This document shows positions 58,546 through 64,000 of a stretch of 64,000 nt of DNA, one piece after another. Made by a program: the position numbers and the translations under genes. This DNA is from Amycolatopsis mongoliensis (GTDB taxonomy: Bacteria; Actinomycetota; Actinomycetes; Mycobacteriales; Pseudonocardiaceae), in assembly GCF_030285665.1 (NCBI RefSeq), contig NZ_CP127295.1, forward strand, positions 6,696,001-6,760,000. Direction: 5' to 3'. Within the stretch, counting starts at the first letter, position 1. Each line of letters begins with the position of its first letter. Below the pieces are notes generated by a model. That model saw only the letters and a program-made list of their open reading frames with translations, was not told the origin of the DNA and searched no databases.

Positions 58546-59294
58546 CGCGGTTCTCCGTTCCCGGCGGTGAAGCGGGCGACGCCGTCGCGCCAGCCGCCGT
58601 CGGCGAGGCACTGTTCGATGGCGGCCAGCTCGATCCGGATCCCGCGGTCGAGGTCGGTCTCCGAGCCGAGGTCGACCGCGCGCTTGGTGAGCGCGATGGC
58701 CAGCGGCGGCGCCTTGGCGATGCTCGCGGCCGTCTCGTCGCCGGCCGCGAGCAGCTCGCCCGCCGGCACGACGCGGGTGACGACACCCAGGTCGGCGGCC
58801 TCTTCGGCGTCGAGCGCGCGGTTGGTGAACAGCAGCTCCTTGGCCCGGCGCTTGCCGATGGCGCGCTGCAGGCGCTGGGTCGCGCCGACGGTACCCCAGT
58901 GCGGCTCGGGGAACCGGAAGACGGTGCCTTCGGCGGCCAGCGCGAAGTCGGCGGCGAGGGTGATCTCCCCGCCCGAGCCGACGACGGCGCCCTGCGCCAG
59001 GGCGACGACCGGCACCCGGCACTGCTCGATGGCCGAGTACGCGGCGAAGGAGGCGACGCGGCGGCGTCGCACCCACGCGGCGTCCTTGCCGGTCCGTTCC
59101 TTGAGGTCGGCGCCCGCGCAGAACACCGGCCCGCGCCCGCTCAGCAGCACGACCCGGACGTCGTCGTCCAGCGACTCGAACGCTTCCCGCAGCTGGTGGC
59201 ACATCGGCAGGTCCAGGGCGTTGCGGGCCTCGGGGCGCGCGAGCTCGACGCGCGCGATCCCGTCGGTCACCTCGACAACCACGCGTTCGGTCAT
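58542..59294 (-). CDS. Enoyl-CoA hydratase/isomerase (crotonase) 1
   Basis: A 250-residue crotonase-fold enzyme. The oxyanion-hole strands read GPVFCAGADLKER and GAVVGSGGEITLAADF. The catalytic region FRFPEPHWGTVGATQRL has Glu in the first position typical of hydratases. It overlaps the CaiB gene (4 bp) and the ligase gene. Confidence 0.88.
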   Translation of the reverse strand: MTERVVVEVTDGIARVELARPEARNALDLPMCHQLREAFESLDDDVRVVLLSGRGPVFCAGADLKERTGKDAAWVRRRRVASFAAYSAIEQCRVPVVALAQGAVVGSGGEITLAADFALAAEGTVFRFPEPHWGTVGATQRLQRAIGKRRAKELLFTNRALDAEEAADLGVVTRVVPAGELLAAGDETAASIAKAPPLAIALTKRAVDLGSETDLDRGIRIELAAIEQCLADGGWRDGVARFTAGNGEPR

Positions 59295-60481
59295 CGGATC
59301 ACCCCGTCGGTCCGCAGGTCGTCGATTTCGGCAGCGGCGAGCCCCAGCTCCGCCAGGACGTCGTCGGTGTCGGCGCCGAGCAGCGGTGGCACGCCCGGCA
59401 CCGGGGCCTCTCCCGCAGTCTCGCGCAACGGCGTCCGCAGCGCCGGGAACGTCCCCTCCGACGGGTGGGTGAACTCGCCGACGACCCCGCGCGCGACGGC
59501 GTGGGGATCGGCGAGAGCCTCCCGCACCGAGCGGACCGCACCGACCGGGACGTCGGCCGCGCGCAGCTCCTTCACGAGCGGGTCGCGGTCGTGCTGCGCG
59601 ATCGCGCCGCGCAGCGCCTTCATCACCCGCGCGCGCTGCTCGACGCGGCCGGAGTTCCCCCGCAGCGCGGGATCCGCGGCCAGGTCATCGAGGCCGAGGA
59701 CCGTACACAGTGGACCCCAGTGCTGGTCGCTGCCGCTGATGTGCAGCCAGGCGCCGTCGCCGGCCTGGAACGCCGCCGACGGGACCCGGCCGGGGTGCTC
59801 GGTGCCGGTCCGCACCGGGTCCTCGCCGAGCGCGAAGAGCCGCGCCGCGTTGAGCGCGTGCAGGCTCAGCTGGACGTCCATCATGGACACGTCGAGGTGG
59901 CGGCCCCGCCCCGACGCCGCGCGCCCGGCCAGCCCGGACAGCACCGCGATGACCACCCAGAGCCCGGACGTCAGGTCCGCCACCGGGATCCCGGTCTTCG
60001 ACGGCGGCCCGTCCGGCTCGCCGGTCATCGCCATCACACCGGACAGCGCCTGGAACACGGTGTCGTAGCCCTTGCGGTCGCGGTCCGGGCCGGTCTGCCC
60101 GAACCCGGTCGCGGACACGTAAACCAGCCCGGGGTTCCCGGCGGCGAGGTCCGCGTACCCGAGCCCGAGGCGGTCCAGCGTGCCGGGCAGGAAGTTCTCG
60201 ACGAAGACGTCGGCGTGCTCGGCGAGTTTTCGGGCGAGGGCTTGGCCGCGCGGGTCCTTCAGGTCGAGCGTCACGGATTTCTTGCCCCGGTTGAAGGCGA
60301 AGAAGTACGCGCTCTCGCCGTGGGGGAGCCGGGGTTCGAAGCCGCGGGTCTCGTCCCCGGATCCCGGACGCTCGACCTTGATCACAGTCGCGCCCAGTTC
60401 GGCGAGCACCTGCGTCGCCAGGGGAGCGGCGAGGACGCGGGAGAAGTCCAGCACGGTGACCCCGGAGAGCGGCCCGGTCAT
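59291..60481 (-). CDS. CaiB/BaiF family CoA-transferase
   Basis: A 396-residue family III CoA-transferase. Start VTVLDFSRVLAAPLATQVLAELGATVIKVERPGSGD, and ALARKLAEHADVFVENFLPGTLDRLGLGY with the aspartate-type glutamate/aspartate in the catalytic segment. TGEPDGPPSKTGIPVADLTSGL matches the family's active-site region. It moves CoA between carboxylic acids without ATP. The operon therefore has two ways (ligase and transferase) to form CoA esters. Confidence 0.9.
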   Translation of the reverse strand: MTGPLSGVTVLDFSRVLAAPLATQVLAELGATVIKVERPGSGDETRGFEPRLPHGESAYFFAFNRGKKSVTLDLKDPRGQALARKLAEHADVFVENFLPGTLDRLGLGYADLAAGNPGLVYVSATGFGQTGPDRDRKGYDTVFQALSGVMAMTGEPDGPPSKTGIPVADLTSGLWVVIAVLSGLAGRAASGRGRHLDVSMMDVQLSLHALNAARLFALGEDPVRTGTEHPGRVPSAAFQAGDGAWLHISGSDQHWGPLCTVLGLDDLAADPALRGNSGRVEQRARVMKALRGAIAQHDRDPLVKELRAADVPVGAVRSVREALADPHAVARGVVGEFTHPSEGTFPALRTPLRETAGEAPVPGVPPLLGADTDDVLAELGLAAAEIDDLRTDGVIR

Positions 60482-61197
60482 GCGCGGAACCCCCGCATCA
60501 GCGCGTTGACGTCCTGCCCGGCGCGCATCGCGGCGTCCGTCGGCAGGTCGGCCACGCGGTAGAACAGGTTCTTCGCGGCGGCGATGGCCCGCGGCTCGAC
60601 TTTCGCCCAGTGCTCGGCGATCTCCAGCGCGGCCGGCAGCACCTCGTCCGGCGAGACGACGCGGTTGACCAGGCCGTGTTCGAAGGCTTCGGCGGCGGTC
60701 AGCAGCCGTCCGGTGCTGACCAGTTCGAACGCGAGCTTGCGGCCGAGGTGCTGGACGAGCCCGGTCATCACCAGCGCCGGGACGATCGAGTGCTTGAGCT
60801 CGGGGTAGCCGAACTTGAGGTCGGTGCCGGCGACGACCATGTCCGCGCCGATCGCCAGCCCGGCGCCACCGCCGACGGCGGCACCGCGCACGGCCGCCAC
60901 CACCGGGACGCGCAGCTCCCGCGCCTGGACCTGCAATTTCGCGGTGAGCGCGGCGCGCTCGAGGACGGCGTCGGCGCGCTCAGGCGTCAGAGACGAGAAC
61001 TCGCCGAGGTCGGCCCCGGCGCAGAAGCCGCGGCCGGCGCCGGTGAGCACGACCGCGCGGACGTCCCGATCGGCCTCGGCGGCGGCGAACGCTTCGCTGA
61101 GCGAGCGGGTCAGCGCCGTGTCGAGGGCGTTGAGCTTCTCGGGCCGGTTCAGAGTCAGGACGCGGACGGGGCCGCGGTCCTCGACGATGACGGTCAC
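60478..61197 (-). CDS. Enoyl-CoA hydratase/isomerase (crotonase) 2
   Basis: A 239-residue crotonase. Oxyanion regions GRGFCAGADLGEFSS and RGAAVGGGAGLAIGADM are present; the later acid region reads LKFGYPELKHSIVPALV. Start GTG 61197 overlaps the lyase stop (GTGA). Together with crotonase 1 it suggests two successive hydrations, isomerisations or a hydrolysis in the pathway. Confidence 0.88.
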   Translation of the reverse strand: MTVIVEDRGPVRVLTLNRPEKLNALDTALTRSLSEAFAAAEADRDVRAVVLTGAGRGFCAGADLGEFSSLTPERADAVLERAALTAKLQVQARELRVPVVAAVRGAAVGGGAGLAIGADMVVAGTDLKFGYPELKHSIVPALVMTGLVQHLGRKLAFELVSTGRLLTAAEAFEHGLVNRVVSPDEVLPAALEIAEHWAKVEPRAIAAAKNLFYRVADLPTDAAMRAGQDVNALMRGFRA

Positions 61198-62123
61198 GGG
61201 TTCTCCTGGTTCGGGGTCGGGGTGAAGCCGGCGCGGGCCACCATGCTGTGCAGGGGCCGGCCGAGGGCTTCTTCGCAGGCGGCCGAGGCCTTCGCGAGGA
61301 GGCCGAGGTCGAGGCCGGTGTCGACGCCCATCGCGTCGAACAGGCTGACCAGGTCTTCGGTGCAGACGTTGCCGGTCAGCCCGGCGCCGTACCGGATGGC
61401 CGACGGGTGGCCGCCGACGCCGCCCATCGCGGTGTCGAAGTTCCGGCAGCCGGCCTCGAGGGCCGCGACGGCGTTGGCGATGCCGGTGCCGCGGGTGTTG
61501 TGGAAGTGCGCGACCACGGGCACCGCGGTGGTCAGCCGCGCGAAGAGCGCGCGGACCGAGGGTGGGGTCGCGACGCCGGTGGTGTCGCCCAGCGTGACCA
61601 GGTCGGCGCCGAGGTCGGCGAAGCGGGCGACGTCCTCGGCGACGCGGCCGGGGTCGACGGCGCCTTCGAACGGGCAGCCGAACGCCACCGAGACCACCCC
61701 GACCAGCTTGAACCGGCCGCCGGCCAGCCGGACCATCTCCTCGACGCGCTCCCACTGCCCGGCTCTGGACGTGCGGAGGTTGCGCTCGGTGTGGCTTTCG
61801 CTGGCCGAGACCAGCAGGCTCAGCTCGTCGGCGCCGTGGCCGGCGTCGAGGTCGGCCAGGGCGCGCCGCACCGCGCGCGGGTTCGGGCAGGTCGCCTTGA
61901 CCGCGACGCCGGGACGGCGCCGGATCTTCGTCAGGACCTCGGAGGCGTCCGAGAACCCCGGCACCCGCTCGGGGTGGCTGTAGCTGGTCGCCTCGATCCG
62001 CCGGAACCCCGCGTCCGCGAAGGAGTCCAGCAGCGCGACCTTCGTCGCGGTCGGCACGAACTCCGGCTCGTGCTGCAGCCCGTCGCGGGCGAAGCACTCG
62101 CAGATCGTGACGGCGTCGGGCAT
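61194..62123 (-). CDS. HMG-CoA lyase-like TIM-barrel enzyme with His in place of the catalytic Cys
   Basis: A 309-residue HMGL-like protein. The N-terminal Arg-Asp pair is in CECFARDGLQHEPEF, and metal His residues are in VVAHFHNTRGTG. The signature that reads GxGGCP in HMG-CoA lyase reads GGVGGHPSAIRYGAG here (His239). It is the first gene of the operon, 53 bp after the MarR stop. It should cleave or form a C-C bond in a 3-hydroxyacyl-CoA, but the missing cysteine means a modified reaction is possible. Confidence 0.85.
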   Translation of the reverse strand: MPDAVTICECFARDGLQHEPEFVPTATKVALLDSFADAGFRRIEATSYSHPERVPGFSDASEVLTKIRRRPGVAVKATCPNPRAVRRALADLDAGHGADELSLLVSASESHTERNLRTSRAGQWERVEEMVRLAGGRFKLVGVVSVAFGCPFEGAVDPGRVAEDVARFADLGADLVTLGDTTGVATPPSVRALFARLTTAVPVVAHFHNTRGTGIANAVAALEAGCRNFDTAMGGVGGHPSAIRYGAGLTGNVCTEDLVSLFDAMGVDTGLDLGLLAKASAACEEALGRPLHSMVARAGFTPTPNQENP

Positions 62124-62163
62124 CGGGCCACCTCCTGTTCGGTGGCTCCAGAACTACGCCGGC

Positions 62164-62182
62164 CTGTTGATAAAGTCAACAG
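62164..62182. promoter_or_regulatory. MarR operator in front of the CoA operon
   Basis: CTGTTGA-TAAAG-TCAACAG, a perfect 7+5+7 inverted repeat, overlaps the MarR stop codon (62176-62178) and lies 41-59 bp upstream of the lyase start. It shares GTTGA...CAAC with the site near 62.7 kb. Confidence 0.7.
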
Positions 62183-62676
62183 TCGAGGTCGCCGGCGTGG
62201 GTGCGCTCACGTTCCTCGACGGCCAGCGCCAGGTCGGCGAGCTTGTCCAGCGCACCGCTCAGGGTCGCCGCCTCTTCGGGGGTCAGTGCGGCGAGGAACT
62301 CCGCGTCGCGCTCGTTCGCCGCGGCGATCAGGCCGCGGTAGACGCGGGTGCCCTCGGTGGTGAGGGCGAGCTGGGAGGTGCGGCCCGAGCCGGCTGTCCG
62401 GTCCACCAGCCCGCGCTCGGTCAGGCGGCTGACCACCCGGCTCATCTGCGCTTTGTCCAGCCCGGCCCGGCGAGCGAGGCGGTTGAGCGTCAGGGTGGGG
62501 TCGGCGGCGATGAGCGAGATCGCCCGCCATTCGCCGAGGCTGACGTCGAACTCCCGCCGGTAGCGCAGCGCGGCGCTGCGCGACATCGCCGACGACGTGC
62601 GGGAGAGCCGGTAGGAGAGGAGTCCGGAGATGGGCACCAGGTCTCGGCCGTCCGCGCGTTCCGCCATGGCGGTCAT
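62176..62676 (-). CDS. MarR family transcriptional regulator of the CoA operon
   Basis: A 166-residue MarR protein. The HTH reads DPTLTLNRLARRAGLDKAQMSRVVSRLTERGLV and the wing TAGSGRTSQLALTTEGTRVY. Two starts are possible (62676, used here, or 62667); neither has a strong ribosome site. It lies between the two operators and is placed to control the operon downstream and the divergent transporter. Ligands of such regulators in degradation operons are usually CoA esters or the acids themselves. Confidence 0.88.
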   Translation of the reverse strand: MTAMAERADGRDLVPISGLLSYRLSRTSSAMSRSAALRYRREFDVSLGEWRAISLIAADPTLTLNRLARRAGLDKAQMSRVVSRLTERGLVDRTAGSGRTSQLALTTEGTRVYRGLIAAANERDAEFLAALTPEEAATLSGALDKLADLALAVEERERTHAGDLDC

Positions 62677-62690
62677 CGTAGCCGTTGCCG

Positions 62691-62719
62691 ATCCGGTGTT
62701 GACAAACACAACACCGGAT
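62691..62719. promoter_or_regulatory. MarR operator between the MarR and MFS genes
   Basis: ATCCGGTGTTG-ACAAACA-CAACACCGGAT, a perfect 11+7+11 inverted repeat, lies 15-43 bp from the MarR start and 49 bp from the MFS start. The central GTTGAC...CAAC matches the 62164 site. Confidence 0.75.
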
Positions 62720-62767
62720 GCCGAGACTGGCGCCGCACGCCCCGCCTGACGAAGGAGTCGAGTAGCC

Positions 62768-64000
62768 GTGGCCGAACACCCCGCCGTCACCGGACGGCCC
62801 CCAGCGGTCGGCGGTGCCGACCGCGCGTCCACCTACCGGACCATTGCCCTGCGGGTCATGCCGCTGCTCGTGGTCTGCTACGTCGTCAGCTTCATCGACC
62901 GGACGAACATCGGCATCGCGCAGCAGGGGCTCAAGCGCGACCTCGGCTTCGGCTCGGCGGTCTACGGGCTCGGCGTCACGCTGTTCTTCGTCGGGTTCAT
63001 CCTCTTCGAAGTCCCCAGCAACGCCCTGCTGGCGCGCATCGGTGCCCGCAAGACGCTGGTCCGGATCATGGCCACCTGGGGCGTGGTCACGGTCGTGACG
63101 TTGTTCGTGCAGGACGAAACCACGTTCTACATCGCCCGGTTCCTGCTCGGCGTCGCCGAAGCGGGCTTCTTCCCCGGGGCGCTCTACCTGCTGTCGCGGT
63201 GGTTCCCCTCCGCGCGCCGGACGCGGATGACCGCAGTGTTCTTCGTCGGCGTTCCGGTGTCGGGCGTGCTCGGGTCGCTCGTCTCCGGCTGGATCATGCA
63301 CGCGCTCGGCGGCGTCGCCGGCCTGGCCGACTGGCAGTGGCTGTTCCTCATCGAGGGCATCCCGCCGATCCTGCTGGCCGTGCTGGTGGCGTTCTTCCTC
63401 GTCGACGAGCCGGAGCAGGCGAAGTGGCTCAGCCCGGCGCAGAAGGCTTTGGTCCGGGCCGACCTGGAGGCCGAGCGGCTGTCGAAGGAGGAGCCTTCGG
63501 ATCGGCACGGCGGCATGCTTTCGGCGTTGCGCGACCCGAAGGTCTGGATCCTCGGGCTGTGCGCGTGCGGGGCCTACACGCTGGCCAACGCCGTCTCGTA
63601 CTGGACGCCGCGGATCATCGCCGAGGCCGGCGTGGGCGACGTGCTGAACCTCGGGTTCTTCTCGGCGATCCCGCCGCTGCTCGGCATCGTCGTGATGCTG
63701 GTGGTCGGCCGCCACTCCGACCGCACGCTGGAGCGCCGGTGGCACGCGGCGGTGAGCTGGCTGGTGGCGGCCGCGGCGATGCTGGCGCTGGCGTTCTCCG
63801 GTGGCAGCGTGCCGGTGGTGGTCGTCCTGCTGGCGGTGATGGCGGCGGCCCACTATTCGGGCCTGACGGTGTTCTATTCGATCCCGTCGATCTACCTGAG
63901 CGACCGCGCGGCGGCGACGGGGATCGCGGTGGTGACGTCGATGGGCTCGTTCGCAGCGGCGGCATCGCCGTCCTTGCTGGGGTTCATCCAGGAGTCGACC
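62768..64000 (+). CDS. MFS transporter, ACS (anion:cation symporter) family, runs off the window
   Basis: The first 411 codons of an organic-anion symporter. It has the helix 1 block VVCYVVSFIDRTNIGIAQQGL, the motif after helix 2 NALLARIGARKTLVRIMATWG, and WFPSARRTRMTA before helix 6, all typical of the ACS family (tartrate, phthalate, 4-hydroxyphenylacetate importers). GTG start at 62768 with AAGGAG upstream. Its operator is shared with the MarR gene, so it likely imports the acid that the CoA operon degrades. Confidence 0.88.
   Translation, partial: MAEHPAVTGRPPAVGGADRASTYRTIALRVMPLLVVCYVVSFIDRTNIGIAQQGLKRDLGFGSAVYGLGVTLFFVGFILFEVPSNALLARIGARKTLVRIMATWGVVTVVTLFVQDETTFYIARFLLGVAEAGFFPGALYLLSRWFPSARRTRMTAVFFVGVPVSGVLGSLVSGWIMHALGGVAGLADWQWLFLIEGIPPILLAVLVAFFLVDEPEQAKWLSPAQKALVRADLEAERLSKEEPSDRHGGMLSALRDPKVWILGLCACGAYTLANAVSYWTPRIIAEAGVGDVLNLGFFSAIPPLLGIVVMLVVGRHSDRTLERRWHAAVSWLVAAAAMLALAFSGGSVPVVVVLLAVMAAAHYSGLTVFYSIPSIYLSDRAAATGIAVVTSMGSFAAAASPSLLGFIQEST

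Noticed and set aside
1..64000. tRNA, rRNA or riboswitch genes
   Set aside because: No cloverleaf, rRNA core or riboswitch motif could be recognised by eye; a covariance-model scan would be needed to exclude small RNAs.

Overview
The window is high-GC DNA with short intergenic gaps, many GTG starts and frequent 4-bp GTGA/ATGA start-stop overlaps. It reads as a chromosomal segment of an actinomycete. The gene content (isorenieratene-type carotenoid genes, family-2-encapsulin remnant, SigB/F-type sigma locus, DUF4383, MmyB-like regulator) and a recurrent palindromic word TCCAC(A/T)GTGGA suggest Pseudonocardiaceae, possibly Amycolatopsis. That assignment is inference. No rRNA, tRNA or CRISPR array was seen.

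Region 1 (1-10.7 kb, all minus strand). A MarR regulator heads a tightly coupled catabolic set: an MFS importer, two M24/creatinase-fold proteins, an ornithine-cyclodeaminase-like enzyme, and two complete isopropylmalate-dehydratase-like pairs. One of the two large subunits lacks all three [4Fe-4S] cysteines. A terminator hairpin separates this set from an NMT1-type ABC uptake system (lipoprotein plus a truncated ATPase). The substrate is unknown; this is the most unusual gene set in the window.

Region 2 (10.8-15.5 kb). A stress-type sigma locus: a decayed SGNH hydrolase, a STAS anti-sigma antagonist, a broken anti-sigma kinase, a SigB/F-type sigma factor with a matching GTTT-N17-GGGTAT promoter, DUF4383, and a lipase-like hydrolase.

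Region 3 (15.6-23.8 kb). An assortment of an MFS exporter, regulators (an MmyB-like gene cut by an in-frame TGA, and two LysR), hydrolases, a frameshifted SDR, and a small SDR / SnoaL / muconolactone-isomerase-like operon.

Region 4 (23.7-33.7 kb). A carotenoid cluster crtE-crtI-crtB-crtYc-crtYd and crtT-crtU on the minus strand, with a divergent Rieske protein. It is split between crtYd and crtT by an IS110-family element that sits beside, and probably hosts, an IS5-family element with TAA target duplications. The expected product is isorenieratene if the downstream half is still expressed.

Region 5 (33.7-43.8 kb). MarR/SnoaL pair, Tat-exported phospholipase C, AraC regulator, NAD(P)-binding protein, an ArsR-DUF2235 pair diverging from an MFS gene across a symmetric double operator, a PLP dehydratase, and a YcxB-like protein.

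Region 6 (43.8-49.3 kb). A hydroxyproline catabolic operon: XRE-cupin regulator, three-subunit D-hydroxyproline dehydrogenase, pyrroline-4-hydroxy-2-carboxylate deaminase, and 4-hydroxyproline epimerase. The final semialdehyde dehydrogenase is not in the window. The large dehydrogenase subunit carries a Gly/Ala/Asp-rich insertion made from a 60-nt repeat.

Region 7 (49.3-50.8 kb) is a patch of decay: a frameshifted darcynin, an HTH fragment, and the C-terminal half of a family 2 encapsulin shell protein. Region 8 (50.8-56 kb) holds a ligase-polymerase LigD, a FUSC transporter, TetR, and an alpha/beta hydrolase with paired operators. Region 9 (56-64 kb) is a CoA-dependent catabolic operon (HMG-CoA-lyase-like, two crotonases, CaiB transferase, acyl-CoA ligase, nitronate-monooxygenase-like). 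It is controlled by a MarR protein with matching operators in front of both the operon and a divergent MFS transporter that runs off the window. Three unrelated-sequence hairpins with 21-nt arms punctuate the window.
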